A stretch of DNA of 15,471 nucleotides from Paracoccus sp. (in: a-proteobacteria). Its GTDB lineage: Bacteria > Pseudomonadota > Alphaproteobacteria > Rhodobacterales > Rhodobacteraceae. Where the stretch lies: contig JAGPGI010000018.1 of NCBI GenBank assembly GCA_018056045.1, positions 1 to 15,471 of the forward strand. The letters are read 5' to 3'. This document shows positions 6,029 through 14,714 of this stretch, piece after piece. The notes under the pieces are model-generated. The model did not search any database. It had not been told where the DNA came from and was given only the letters and a program-made list of their open reading frames with translations. Both the position numbers and the translations under genes were made by a program. The stretch's first letter is position 1; each line of letters opens with the position of its first letter.

Positions 6029-8392
6029 ATGGACCACAAGCACGATCATTCGCATAGGCAGCACGATCACGGGACACACGGTGGCGCACCGGCACAGGCT
6101 GATCCCGGTAAGGCCATCGACCCGGTTTGCGGCATGCAGGTGACGATCAAGCCCGAGGCACGCCAGCGCGACTATGAGGGACAGACCTTCTATTTCTGCT
6201 CGGACGGTTGCCAGTCGAAGTTCGACGGCGATCCGTGGTTCTACGCCTCGGGCGCGGCGGTCAAGGTCGAAAAATCCGCCCCGGCAGGCACGCAGTGGAC
6301 CTGCCCGATGCATCCCGAGATCGTCCGCGACGAACCTGGCGCCTGCCCGATCTGCGGCATGGCCTTGGAGCCGATGATTCCCTCGGACGAGCCCAGCCAT
6401 GAACTGACCGATTTTACCCGGCGGCTCTGGGTCAGCGTGGCCGCCGCCGTGCCGCTGTTGATCCTGACCATGGGCGAGATGGTGGGCATTCCGGTCCGCG
6501 ACTGGATCGGGCACCGCACCGCCGCTTGGCTGGAATTCCTGCTGGCTACGCCCATCGTGCTGTGGGCGGCGCGGCCCTTCTTTCAGCGCGGGCTGGATTC
6601 CTTCAAAAACCGCTCGCCGAACATGTGGACGCTGATCTCGCTGGGGGTCGGCGCGGCCTATCTCTATTCGCTGTTTGCGACCTTCCTGCCGGGCATCTTT
6701 CCCGAAGAATACCGGATGGGCGGCATGGTCGGCACCTATTACGAGGCTGCCGTGGTCATCGTTGCCCTGGTCTTTGTCGGACAGGTTCTGGAACTCAGGG
6801 CGCGGGAACGCACCGGCGATGCGATCCGGGCGCTGATGGATCTGGCACCCAAGACGGCGCGGCGCATCCTGCCCGATGGCAGCGAATATGACGCGCCGCT
6901 GGAAAACATCGTGGCCGGGGATCTCTTGCGCGTGCGTCCCGGAGACAGCGTGCCGGTGGATGGCGAGGTGGTCGAGGGGCGGTCGTCCTTAGACGAAAGC
7001 ATGATCACGGGCGAGCCGGTGCCGGTCGAGAAGGTGCAGGGCGATCGCGTGACCGGCGGCACGATCAACAAGAACGGGACGCTGGCGATCCGCGCCACAG
7101 ATGTCGGCGCCGATACGGTTCTGTCGCAGATCGTCCAGATGGTGGCCGGGGCGCGGCGGTCCAAGGCGCCGATTCAGGGGCTGGCTGATCGGGTCTCGGC
7201 AATCTTCGTGCCGGCGGTGGTGGTGATCGCCATCGCGGCCTTTGTCGTCTGGCTGATCTTCGGTCCCAGCCCGTCCTATGTCTTTGCCGTCGCATCTGCG
7301 GTCTCGGTGCTGATCATTGCCTGTCCCTGTGCGCTTGGGCTGGCGACGCCGATTTCCATCACCACGGCAGCGGGACGCGGCGCGCAGGCCGGCGTGCTGG
7401 TCAAGAATGCCGAGGCGCTGGAACTGATGGCCGATGTCGATACGCTGATCGTCGACAAGACCGGCACGCTGACCGAAGGCAAGCCTGCACTGACCGATGT
7501 GACCAGCTTCGGCGATGTGCCCGAGGATGAGTTGCTGGCCGCCGCCGCCGCGCTGGAACGCGCCTCCGAACACCCGCTGGCCGAGGCAATCGTCGAGGGT
7601 GCCAAGGCGCGTGGGCTGAGCCTTGGCAATGGCGAGGAGTTCGAGGCCGTAACCGGCAAGGGGGTGATTGGCAAGGTCGATGGACGCGATGTGGCGCTTG
7701 GCAATAACGCGCTGATGACGTCGCTTGGCATCGACTGCGACACGGGCGAGGAGACCGCCGACCGCCTGCGCGGCGAGGGCAAGACGGCGATGTTCGTGGC
7801 GCTGGATGGCAGGCTGGCGGGGCTTGTCGCCGTTGCCGACCCGATCAAGCCAACGGCCGAGGCGGCGATACGTGACCTGCATGATCTGGGAATCAAGGTG
7901 ATCATGGCAACCGGCGACAATGAACGCACGGCGCTGGCCGTGGCCAGCCGGTTGGGCATCGACGAGGTCCGCGCCGGGATGCTGCCCGAGGGTAAGAAGG
8001 ACCTGATCGACGGGCTGCGCGGCAAGGGGGACAAGGTCGCCATGGCGGGCGACGGGGTGAATGATGCGCCAGCCCTTGCGGCGGCGGATGTGGGCATCGC
8101 AATGGGCACCGGCGCCGATGTGGCGGTCGAAAGCGCCGGGCTGACCCTGCTGGGCGGCGATCTGACCGGCATCGTCCGCGCCCGCAAGCTTGCCGTGGCC
8201 ACCATGCGCAATATCCGCCAGAACCTGTTCTTCGCCTTCATCTACAACGCCGCCGGCATCCCGGTGGCGGCGGGGCTGCTCTATCCGATCTTTGGCCTTC
8301 TTCTGTCGCCGATGATCGCGGCGGCGGCCATGTCGCTGTCCTCGGTGTCCGTCATCGCCAACGCGCTACGGCTGAAACGGGTCGATCTGTGA
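6029..8392 (+). CDS. copA: Cu(I)-exporting P1B-1 ATPase with YHS and heavy-metal-binding N-terminal domains
   Basis: This 787-residue inner-membrane pump exports Cu(I) from the cytoplasm using ATP. The N terminus has a His-rich tail (1-18), a YHS domain (about 33-75, beginning PVCGMQV with a later CSDGC) and a heavy-metal-binding domain (about 90-118, WTCPMHPE and CPICGM). There is no classical GMTCxxC domain. The pump core is complete: CPC at 432-434 in helix 6, the phosphorylated DKTGT at 476-480, [12 protein letters not shown], and GDGVND at 674-679. The last helices carry YNAAGIP and MSLSSVSV, the Asn-Tyr and Met-Ser-Ser signatures of Cu+ pumps. A GGGAGAGAG stretch precedes ATG 6029. It is transcribed away from csoR and is almost certainly under its control. 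Silver transport is also possible in this subfamily. Confidence 0.95.
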   Translation: MDHKHDHSHRQHDHGTHGGAPAQADPGKAIDPVCGMQVTIKPEARQRDYEGQTFYFCSDGCQSKFDGDPWFYASGAAVKVEKSAPAGTQWTCPMHPEIVRDEPGACPICGMALEPMIPSDEPSHELTDFTRRLWVSVAAAVPLLILTMGEMVGIPVRDWIGHRTAAWLEFLLATPIVLWAARPFFQRGLDSFKNRSPNMWTLISLGVGAAYLYSLFATFLPGIFPEEYRMGGMVGTYYEAAVVIVALVFVGQVLELRARERTGDAIRALMDLAPKTARRILPDGSEYDAPLENIVAGDLLRVRPGDSVPVDGEVVEGRSSLDESMITGEPVPVEKVQGDRVTGGTINKNGTLAIRATDVGADTVLSQIVQMVAGARRSKAPIQGLADRVSAIFVPAVVVIAIAAFVVWLIFGPSPSYVFAVASAVSVLIIACPCALGLATPISITTAAGRGAQAGVLVKNAEALELMADVDTLIVDKTGTLTEGKPALTDVTSFGDVPEDELLAAAAALERASEHPLAEAIVEGAKARGLSLGNGEEFEAVTGKGVIGKVDGRDVALGNNALMTSLGIDCDTGEETADRLRGEGKTAMFVALDGRLAGLVAVADPIKPTAEAAIRDLHDLGIKVIMATGDNERTALAVASRLGIDEVRAGMLPEGKKDLIDGLRGKGDKVAMAGDGVNDAPALAAADVGIAMGTGADVAVESAGLTLLGGDLTGIVRARKLAVATMRNIRQNLFFAFIYNAAGIPVAAGLLYPIFGLLLSPMIAAAAMSLSSVSVIANALRLKRVDL

Positions 8393-8525
8393 CACAGCAG
8401 GCCATGTAACATTGCAAAGACAGCATTGCGAAGATCTGAAACTCCCACCATCAGTGGCGCCTATGCTCGACATAGTTGCAATACTTGGCCTTTGACCAAG
8501 GTTTCCCCCTCCCCGTTGAGTTCAT

Positions 8526-8762
8526 GTGTCGCGCTCGATTTGGGCGGCGCCGATTGCATTGAAGCCGTTCCCGCCTCACTTGAGGGGACTTGATCCCGGT
8601 ACTGGCCGCCATCCCGTTCGCCTGCCGCTGTGGCTGGAGGAGTTGATGAAGTTCACCCTGCTGACCCGCGACCGGGCTGACTATCCTGTTGATCGCTTCT
8701 CCGAGCGCAAGGAAAGCGCGGAGGCCCTGACGCGGCGGGTCAATCTCTCGGCCTCGACCTAG
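8526..8762 (+). pseudogene. Coding-like remnant, unrecognised
   Basis: An open frame of 78 codons whose second half (from about 8610) has a strong third-position G/C bias like the real genes around it. I do not recognise the product. An internal ATG at 8646 has GGAGGAG only 3 bases upstream and would give a 38-residue, charged peptide beginning MKFTLLTRDR. It may be the tail of a truncated gene left by recombination, a very small gene, or chance. No function can be proposed. Confidence 0.25.
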
Positions 8763-8870
8763 TGCACACTGCGACCGGTGGACGCAGAAGTCCGCAGGGG
8801 TGAGCCTGCGCGAATGGATGGAGTGGCCCGATCAGGCTGCGTCATAAAAACTTCACTGGACAGCATTGTT

Positions 8871-8890
8871 AATTCCTGTATTCCGGAATT
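8871..8890. promoter_or_regulatory. Inverted repeat abutting the arsR-arsC start, candidate operator
   Basis: AATTCC-N8-GGAATT ends on the base directly before the ATG at 8891. ArsR-family repressors bind short palindromes at their own promoters, so this is the best candidate operator. Its position leaves no room for a normal ribosome binding site. A -10-like TGTATT (8877-8882) within it would place the transcript start at or near the ATG, which is inference. Confidence 0.4.
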
Positions 8891-9730
8891 ATGGAAAAAA
8901 ACAGCGCCGCCCATGCATTCGCCACCCTCGGTCACCCTGACCGCCTCGCCGTCTTCAGGCTGCTGATGCGCTTTGCCCCGCGTGGCGTGCGCCCGACCGA
9001 GATTGCCGAGGCGCTAGGTCTGAAGGCCAATACGCTGTCGCACCATCTCTCGGACCTTGCGTCGGCAGGGCTCGCGAGTGTCGAACGGCGAGGGCGGTCA
9101 CTCTTCTACTCCGCGAACCGCCAACTCACCGAGGCGCTGATCGACTATCTCGCGCTAGACGTAGGCCGCGCCCGACCTGACCTCATTTCTCCCTCCCTGT
9201 CGGCTCAGAAGGATCCCGCCATGGACGATACCGACTTCGACGTGCTCTTCATCTGTTCAGGAAATTCCGCCCGCTCGATCTTTGCCGAGGCCCTGTTGCG
9301 CGATCTTGGCAAAGGGAAGTTTCAGGCCTTTTCGGCCGGCACCCGCCCCAATACTGCGCTGAATCCCTTCGCGCTGGAGGTGCTTGAGCGAAATGGCCAT
9401 GACACCTCAAGCTTGCGATCCAAGCATGTGTCCGAGTTCCAGCAGCCTGACTCCATCGTCATGGATTTCGTCTTTACAGTTTGCGACACATCCGCCGCCG
9501 AGGAATGCCCGCCATGGCCCGGCCAGCCGATTACCGGCCATTGGGGCCTGCCGGACCCGGTAAAAGCCATGGGTACCGACGCCGAAAAGGCACTGGTATT
9601 CGCCCAGACCTATGGTGCGCTGCGTCGCAGGATCGAAACGTTCATTTCCTTGCCCTTCGCAACCCTTAACCGGCTATCGCTGCAAAACCGCGTCGACGAC
9701 ATAGACACCGAAGCCCTCAAGGAAGACTGA
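8891..9730 (+). CDS. ArsR repressor fused to thioredoxin-type arsenate reductase (ArsR-ArsC)
   Basis: This 279-residue protein joins a winged-helix ArsR domain (about 1-88, with the recognition helix near [12 protein letters not shown]) to a low-molecular-weight phosphatase-type ArsC domain (about 116-255). The reductase half has the phosphate loop CSGNSARS (Cys122 to Arg128) and the two resolving cysteines Cys198 and Cys206 in the [11 protein letters not shown] segment. It should therefore reduce arsenate to arsenite with thioredoxin. The ArsR half has no cysteine at all, so the usual As(III)-binding thiols are missing there. ATG 8891 is the only possible start: the frame has a stop at 8870-8872, and no ribosome binding site is visible. 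The dehydrogenase gene begins 4 bases after its stop. ArsR-ArsC fusions are known in alphaproteobacteria; how this one senses its signal is open. Confidence 0.9.
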   Translation: MEKNSAAHAFATLGHPDRLAVFRLLMRFAPRGVRPTEIAEALGLKANTLSHHLSDLASAGLASVERRGRSLFYSANRQLTEALIDYLALDVGRARPDLISPSLSAQKDPAMDDTDFDVLFICSGNSARSIFAEALLRDLGKGKFQAFSAGTRPNTALNPFALEVLERNGHDTSSLRSKHVSEFQQPDSIVMDFVFTVCDTSAAEECPPWPGQPITGHWGLPDPVKAMGTDAEKALVFAQTYGALRRRIETFISLPFATLNRLSLQNRVDDIDTEALKED

Positions 9731-9734
9731 GATC

Positions 9735-10742
9735 ATGCCCCGTATCGCCCTCAACGGCCTTGGCCGGATCGGCAAACTTGTCTTGCGCGACCTTATCGAT
9801 ACAGGCGCAGGTGGCGACATCGTCCTGCTGAACGATCCTGTCGGCGACGCCGAACAGCACGCGTTGCTGATGGAGTTCGACTCGGTCCATGGTCGCTGGC
9901 GCACGCCGGTTGCCGCCGCCGAGGGTGCGCTGGAGTTGAACGGAAAACGCATCAGGCTGACCCATGAGAAGACCATCGAGGCTTTGCTGCTGGCAGAGCT
10001 TGGTGTCGATCTGGTGATCGATTGCACAGGCGTCTTCAAGACAGCGGCCAAGGTCGCGCCTTATTATGCCGCCGGGGTGAAGAAGGTCGTCGTCTCTGCC
10101 CCGGTCAAGGACGGCGGGGCGCTGAACCTTGTCTACGGTGTCAACCATGATCTTTACGACGGATCGCAGAACCTTGTGACGGCGGCCTCCTGCACGACGA
10201 ACTGCCTCGCGCCGGTAGTCAAGGTGATCCACGAGAACCTTGGGATCAGGCATGGCTCGATCACCACGATCCACGACGTGACCAACACCCAGACCATCGT
10301 CGACCGCCCTGCCAAGGACATGCGCCGCGCGCGGTCCGCCCTGATGAACCTGATCCCGACAACCACAGGTTCGGCCACCGCGATCACGCTGATCTATCCC
10401 GAACTGAAAGGCCGCCTGAACGGCCATGCCGTGCGCGTGCCGCTGCTGAACGCGTCACTGACCGACTGCGTGTTCGAGGTTGAGCGCGAAACAACCGCCG
10501 AAGAGGTCAACGCCCTGTTCAAAACCGCCGCCGAAGGGCCGCTGAAGGGCATTCTGGGGTTCGAGACGCGGCCGCTGGTGTCCTGCGATTTCACCAATGA
10601 TCCTCGCTCGTCAATCATCGACGGGCCGTCGACCATGGTGATCAATGACACGCAGGTGAAAATCTACGCCTGGTATGACAACGAATGGGGCTATTCCTGC
10701 CGACTGGCCGATATCGCCCGCATGGTTGCGGGAGCGATGTGA
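9735..10742 (+). CDS. gap: Arsenic-operon glyceraldehyde-3-phosphate dehydrogenase
   Basis: This 335-residue cytoplasmic enzyme is a full-length GAPDH. It has the NAD-binding NGLGRIGK at 7-14, the catalytic SCTTNC with Cys153, and the C-terminal WYDNEWGYS segment. Dehydrogenases encoded next to arsJ use arsenate in place of phosphate to make unstable 1-arseno-3-phosphoglycerate, which ArsJ exports. The neighbour arsJ overlaps its stop codon, which supports this role over central glycolysis. Its translation is probably coupled to arsR-arsC: only 4 bases separate the stop from ATG 9735, and AAGGAAG lies at the end of the upstream gene. No catalytic residue appears missing. Confidence 0.93.
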   Translation: MPRIALNGLGRIGKLVLRDLIDTGAGGDIVLLNDPVGDAEQHALLMEFDSVHGRWRTPVAAAEGALELNGKRIRLTHEKTIEALLLAELGVDLVIDCTGVFKTAAKVAPYYAAGVKKVVVSAPVKDGGALNLVYGVNHDLYDGSQNLVTAASCTTNCLAPVVKVIHENLGIRHGSITTIHDVTNTQTIVDRPAKDMRRARSALMNLIPTTTGSATAITLIYPELKGRLNGHAVRVPLLNASLTDCVFEVERETTAEEVNALFKTAAEGPLKGILGFETRPLVSCDFTNDPRSSIIDGPSTMVINDTQVKIYAWYDNEWGYSCRLADIARMVAGAM

Positions 10743-11998
10743 GCGACGTGACTGCCTCTGCGAACCCCTTGCGCGCCTATGCGGCGGTGACGGCGGCCTA
10801 TTGGGCCTTCATGCTGTCGGATGGCGCGCTGCGGATGCTGGTCCTGTTGCATTTCAACGCGCTTGGCTTTTCGCCCGTGCAACTGGCCTGGCTTTTCCTA
10901 CTTTATGAGGTCGCGGGCATCGTGACCAACCTTGCCGCAGGCTGGCTGGCGGCGCGGTTCGGCTTGGCGGCGACGCTTTACGGCGGGCTGTCGCTGCAGA
11001 TCGGGGCGCTGGTCGCCCTGGCGCAGCTTGACCCGGCCTGGTCGGTTGCGGCCTCGGTCGCCTTCGTCATGGCGGTGCAGGGCGTCTCGGGCGTGGCCAA
11101 GGATCTGGCCAAGATGTCGTCGAAATCTGCGGTGAAACTGCTGGCCCCGACCGAGGACGGGGGGCTGTTCCGCTGGGTCGCGGCTCTGACCGGATCGAAG
11201 AATGCCGTCAAGGGTTTCGGCTTCTTCCTGGGTGCGGCGCTGCTTGGCCTTGCAGGGTTCGACGCCGCCGTCTGGGGCATGGCGGCGGTACTGGCGGTGA
11301 TCTTGCTCGCGGTCGTGCTGTTTCTGCCTGCGGGTCTGCCCGGGCGGATGAAATCCGACGAAAGCTGGTCCGGCTGGCGGTCGAAGGACATCCGCGTGAA
11401 CCGCCTGTCGCTGGCGCGCATGTTCCTGTTCGGGGCGCGCGATGTGTGGTTCGTCGTGGGCATCCCGGTCTATTTCCAGGCGGTGCTGTCGGACGGGACC
11501 GCCGAGGGACGGCGCGAGGCCTTTTTCCTTGTCGGCGGCTTCATGGCGCTCTGGATCATCGCCTATGGCGTTGTGCAGGGTTTCGCACCGCGCCTGTTGG
11601 GGGGCAAAGGACAACCCGAGGCTGAGACGGTCAACAAGGCGGTCTTCTGGTCCGGTCTCCTCGTGCCGGTGCCGTTCGTGCTGGCCCTTGCCGCGTTGGT
11701 CGCGGGTGGACCCGCCCCTTGGCTTACAATTCTTCTGGTCGTGGGGCTTCTGGTCTTCGGCTTTATCTTCGCGGTGAATTCCTCCGTACATTCCTACCTG
11801 ATCCTCGCCTTCGGATCGGCCGAGCGGATCACACGCGACGTGGGGTTCTATTATATGGCCAACGCTGCGGGCCGCTTGATCGGGACTTTACTCTCGGGCG
11901 TCAGTTTTCAGCTTGGTGGGCTGCCGCTCTGCCTTGCGACCGCCGGGGTAATGGCGCTTGCCAGTTGGCTTGCCGCGCGTCGCCTCAGGCTCGTTTGA
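10739..11998 (+). CDS. arsJ: ArsJ, major-facilitator exporter of 1-arseno-3-phosphoglycerate
   Basis: This 419-residue inner-membrane protein has about 12 hydrophobic helices and matches the ArsJ family of major-facilitator transporters, with an N-terminal [20 protein letters not shown] segment. With the upstream dehydrogenase it gives resistance to arsenate by exporting the organoarsenical product. I choose GTG 10739 as the start. It overlaps the dehydrogenase stop by 4 bases (GTGA), has GGGAG just upstream, and leaves the first helix intact. An in-frame ATG at 10685 lies well inside the dehydrogenase gene and would add an unlikely tail; GTG 10748 is a weaker option. Its last 14 bases overlap the tail of a broken gene on the other strand. 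Confidence 0.92.
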   Translation: MSDVTASANPLRAYAAVTAAYWAFMLSDGALRMLVLLHFNALGFSPVQLAWLFLLYEVAGIVTNLAAGWLAARFGLAATLYGGLSLQIGALVALAQLDPAWSVAASVAFVMAVQGVSGVAKDLAKMSSKSAVKLLAPTEDGGLFRWVAALTGSKNAVKGFGFFLGAALLGLAGFDAAVWGMAAVLAVILLAVVLFLPAGLPGRMKSDESWSGWRSKDIRVNRLSLARMFLFGARDVWFVVGIPVYFQAVLSDGTAEGRREAFFLVGGFMALWIIAYGVVQGFAPRLLGGKGQPEAETVNKAVFWSGLLVPVPFVLALAALVAGGPAPWLTILLVVGLLVFGFIFAVNSSVHSYLILAFGSAERITRDVGFYYMANAAGRLIGTLLSGVSFQLGGLPLCLATAGVMALASWLAARRLRLV

Positions 11999-12177
11999 TT
12001 GCTTGGAGCGCGCGCGTGGCCAGCGCGCCGATCCCGGCGGTCACATATAGCGCCCCGAGCCCCCAGACCGAAAGCGCCGTCCCGAAGATCAGCGGGGCGG
12101 CGGCCTGCAACAGTCGAGCCGGGGTCTTGAGCCAGCCGAGTCTCTGCCCGCACTCTGAGGCGTCGAACAGCGCCAAC
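11985..12177 (-). pseudogene. 3' remnant of a major-facilitator transporter gene
   Basis: About 63 codons in one minus-strand frame end at a TGA (11985-11987). They read LALFDASECGQRLGWLKTP, then a hydrophobic helix region (QAAAPLIFGTALSVWG, LGALYVTAGIGALA). The pattern of a Gly-Arg-Leu-Gly loop before the final two helices resembles the C-terminal end of major-facilitator exporters, including those found in arsenic clusters. Everything upstream of about codon LALF is missing, so it cannot work. It converges with arsJ and overlaps its last 14 bases. The family call is by eye and moderate; that it is incomplete is clear. Confidence 0.5.
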
Positions 12178-12339
12178 CAGCCCGAAAGCCGAGCGCGGCA
12201 TAACAGTCGCGCCGTTTCGCCCACGAGAACAGCCAGACCGGCCGACCGGCCGCTTGCGCCGCCATGGCATTGCCGGAAAAAAAAGCATGAGATAGGCGGA
12301 AAGCAGGGTCAGCGCCGCCCAACCGAAAGCGGAAATCAC
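12178..12339 (-). pseudogene. 5' remnant of an unidentified membrane-protein gene, with a poly-T frameshift
   Basis: A GTG at 12339, 4 bases past the cadmium ATPase stop, opens a hydrophobic start (FGWAALTLLSAYLMLFF). After a run of eight A on the plus strand (12277-12284; T on the coding strand), the coding-like sequence continues in a different frame (GNAMAAQAAGRPVWLF, later AALGFRAGW). One more base or two fewer in the run would join them. Near 12178 the reading switches to the transporter remnant. I do not recognise the family. It may be the truncated second gene of a cadA operon. The frameshift could also be an assembly error, but the truncation would remain. Confidence 0.4.
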
Positions 12340-12343
12340 GGCG

Positions 12344-14626
12344 TCACGCCTCGCGCTCGGGATCGAAGCGCAACAGGCGCAAAGCGTTCAGCGTGACCAG
12401 AACCGTCGCCCCGGTATCGGCCATGATGGCGATCCACAGACCGGTAATCCCCAGAACCGAGGTCACAAGAAACACCGCCTTCAGCCCAAGCGCGATGGTG
12501 ATGTTCTGGCGGATATTTCCCATGGCCGTGTGGGCAAGGCGGATCAGTGCGGGGATGTCGGTCACCCGGTCGCGCAGGATCGCGGCATCGGCCGTCTCCA
12601 GTGCCACATCGGTGCCCGATCCCATCGCGACACCGATGCTGGCCTGCTTCAGGGCCGGAGCGTCGTTGATGCCGTCTCCGATCATCATCACGCCGCCTTG
12701 CCCGCCCATTTCACGGATCGCGGTTAGCTTGTCTTCGGGCATCATGTCGGCCCGAAACTCCATGCCCAGCCCGCCAGCGATTGCGGCCGCCGTGCGCGGA
12801 TTGTCCCCGGTCAGGATCACCGAAGTCACGCCCATCGCGGTCAATTGGCGAACCGCATCGGCCGCATCCTGTCTTGGCTCATCGCGCATGGCGATCAGGC
12901 CGAGCGGGGTCTTTTCGCGGAAGACGGCGACGGCGGTCTTGCCATCTTCCTCTAAGGCCGTGGCCAGTTGCAGGTCAGACGGGTCGATCCCGCCATTTTC
13001 CAGCGCATAGCGCGGCGAGCTGACCCATGCCGAGGCGTCACCCACCGTTGCGACCACGCCTTTGCCCATCAGTGCTTTCGCATCGCGTGACGGCAGCGCT
13101 TCGATGCCTGCCTGGTCGGCCTTGGTCAGGATGGCGACGGCCAGCGGATGGCTTGATCCGGTTTCGACCCCCGCCGCCACGGCCAGCAGCTCGGCCTCGG
13201 TCGTCGCGCCGAAGGTGACAACATCCGTCACCACCGGGCGCCCATGGGTCAGGGTGCCGGTCTTGTCGAAGGCGACGCGGGACACATTGGCCGCCGCCTC
13301 GATCACCGCACCGCCCTTCATCAGCATCCCGCGCCGGGCGCCCGTGGACAGCGCAGAAGCGATCGAGGCCGGCACCGAGATGACCAGAGCGCAGGGGCAG
13401 CCGATCAGCAGCAGCGCCAGTCCGCGATAGATCCAGGTGTCCCAGGGTTGACCGAAGGCCAGCGGCGGCAGCAGAACCACCAGAGCCGCGACGGTGACGA
13501 TGGCGGGCATATACCAGCGGCTGAAGCGGTCGATGAAGCGTTCGGTCGGCGCGCGCGCGACCTCGGCCTCTTCCACCAGCCGGATGATGCGGGCGATGGT
13601 GTTATCCTCGGCGGCCTTGGTGACGGTCACGCGCAGCGCGGCCTCGGTATTGATCGAGCCGGCGAAGACCGGATCGCCCGGACCCTTGGTGACGGGAACG
13701 CTTTCGCCGGTCACCGGGCTGTCATCCACGCCCGAAGTGCCCTCGGCGATCTCGCCATCTGCCGGGATGCGGTCGCCCGGACGGACAAGCACCATCTGCC
13801 CGACGGCAAGGCTTGATGCCGGTACTTCCTGCGCTGTACCATTCACCAGCAGAAGCGCAGTCTTGGGCACCAGATTGGCCAGTGCCCGGATGCCATCGCG
13901 CGCCTTGCCGGCGGCCACACCCTCCAGCACCTCGCCGACCGCGAACAGGAACACGACCAACGCCGCCTCTTCCGCAGCATCAATGAACAGCGCGCCAATG
14001 GCCGCGACCGTCATCAGGCTTTCGATGGTGAAGGGCTGGCCCAGACGCAGGGCCGCAAAGGCGCGTTTCGCAATCGGGGCCACGCCGATCAGGCAGGCCG
14101 CGACAAAAGCCCATTTGCCGATCTGCGGCGCCAGCAATTCGATGATCCAGGCAGAGCCCAGCAGGATCGCCGTGAAGATCACCAGCTTGCCCTTGCTGGT
14201 CTGATACCATCGCTTGCCGCGGTCGGCGGGGTCGTCATGCACATGGCCTGGGCTGCCATGACCGCTGTCGTCCCGCGCCACTGCGGTGGTGCCACTGCGG
14301 TCATGGCTATGGTCGGCATGATTCTGATCATGACCATCTGCCGACGAATCGCTCATGACGGGCATGACGAAGTCCTTCTTCGTCCCTGCCGCACGCGGCG
14401 TGATTCCATAGCCAAGCGATTTCACCACCTTTTCGACTCTGTCGCGGCCGGTCTGCGTTTCGTCCAGCGTTAGTCGCAGCCGTTCCGACATGATGCCGAT
14501 TTCAACGCCGCTGACGCCTGGCAGACGTGTCACGGCATCCTTGATCTTGGCCGCGCAGGATCCGCAATCCATGCCGGAAACAGTCCAGTCGCAGGCCGTT
14601 CCGCTGTTGGGATCTGTCGTTGTCAT
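12344..14626 (-). CDS. cadA: Zn(II)/Cd(II)/Pb(II)-exporting P1B-2 ATPase
   Basis: This 760-residue inner-membrane pump exports divalent soft metals from the cytoplasm. It begins with one metal-binding HMA domain (about 11-77; GMDCGSC with Cys21 and Cys24), then a His/Asp-rich linker (about 99-131) that may bind Zn or Cd. The core has CPC at 410-412, DKTGT at 454-458, SSHPLA and GDGIND at 650-655. The last helices carry LGLKAVF and ADTGATVLVTLNALRLL, whose Lys and Asp mark the Zn/Cd/Pb subgroup. I place the start at ATG 14626 because GAGGA lies about 7 bases upstream; an in-frame TTG at 14692 falls inside the MerR operator and cannot be a start. It is divergent from the MerR regulator and activated through the 14674-14704 promoter. 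Confidence 0.95.
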   Translation of the reverse strand: MTTTDPNSGTACDWTVSGMDCGSCAAKIKDAVTRLPGVSGVEIGIMSERLRLTLDETQTGRDRVEKVVKSLGYGITPRAAGTKKDFVMPVMSDSSADGHDQNHADHSHDRSGTTAVARDDSGHGSPGHVHDDPADRGKRWYQTSKGKLVIFTAILLGSAWIIELLAPQIGKWAFVAACLIGVAPIAKRAFAALRLGQPFTIESLMTVAAIGALFIDAAEEAALVVFLFAVGEVLEGVAAGKARDGIRALANLVPKTALLLVNGTAQEVPASSLAVGQMVLVRPGDRIPADGEIAEGTSGVDDSPVTGESVPVTKGPGDPVFAGSINTEAALRVTVTKAAEDNTIARIIRLVEEAEVARAPTERFIDRFSRWYMPAIVTVAALVVLLPPLAFGQPWDTWIYRGLALLLIGCPCALVISVPASIASALSTGARRGMLMKGGAVIEAAANVSRVAFDKTGTLTHGRPVVTDVVTFGATTEAELLAVAAGVETGSSHPLAVAILTKADQAGIEALPSRDAKALMGKGVVATVGDASAWVSSPRYALENGGIDPSDLQLATALEEDGKTAVAVFREKTPLGLIAMRDEPRQDAADAVRQLTAMGVTSVILTGDNPRTAAAIAGGLGMEFRADMMPEDKLTAIREMGGQGGVMMIGDGINDAPALKQASIGVAMGSGTDVALETADAAILRDRVTDIPALIRLAHTAMGNIRQNITIALGLKAVFLVTSVLGITGLWIAIMADTGATVLVTLNALRLLRFDPEREA

Positions 14627-14673
14627 GTCACTATCCTCGCCCCGGATCGGGGAATTGCCTTCATTGATTCGCG

Positions 14674-14704
14674 AACCTAATGTCTCTAGCAACTAGAGCT
14701 TCAA
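14674..14704 (-). promoter_or_regulatory. MerR-type promoter and operator for the cadmium/zinc ATPase
   Basis: Read on the minus strand, TTGAAG (14704-14699) and TAGGTT (14679-14674) are separated by 19 bases, the overlong spacer typical of MerR-family targets. Within the spacer lies a perfect dyad CTCTAG-N3-CTAGAG (14684-14698). The layout closely resembles known CadR/PbrR/ZntR promoters, where metal-bound regulator bends the DNA to activate transcription. The transcript would start just after 14674 and leave a leader of about 40 bases. Confidence 0.85.
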
Positions 14705-14714
14705 GAGGAATCTG

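Larger units (their letters stand above)
8393..8890. other. 498-base gap between the copper and arsenic modules, no confident gene
   Basis: I find no confident intact gene here on either strand. The gap holds an imperfect 11-base direct repeat, CATTGCAAAGA at 8410-8420 and CATTGCGAAGA at 8424-8434. It also holds a coding-like remnant (8526-8762, listed separately) and a short inverted repeat touching the next start codon (8871-8890). No terminator with a T-run follows the copper ATPase stop. The lack of intact genes between two resistance modules is consistent with a former junction. Confidence 0.5.

Noticed and set aside
7276..8241. A 321-codon minus-strand open frame opposite the copper ATPase
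   Set aside because: Its product is a Ser/Ala/Pro-rich low-complexity string; the plus strand encodes conserved ATPase motifs throughout this stretch.
10685..10738. Upstream in-frame ATG as the arsJ start
   Set aside because: It lies well inside the dehydrogenase gene and would add an 18-residue polar tail. GTG 10739 with GGGAG and a 4-base stop overlap is better.
10898..11791. A 297-codon minus-strand open frame opposite arsJ
   Set aside because: The product is a His/Arg/Gln-rich string with no domain, while the plus strand encodes about 12 membrane helices.
12089..12322. Overlapping short minus-strand frames as separate intact small genes
   Set aside because: Coding-like segments pass from frame to frame and none contains a complete recognisable protein; broken remnants explain them better.
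14627..14692. N-terminal extension of the cadmium/zinc ATPase to a TTG
   Set aside because: The TTG is the centre of the MerR dyad and upstream of the expected transcript start, so it cannot be translated from that promoter.
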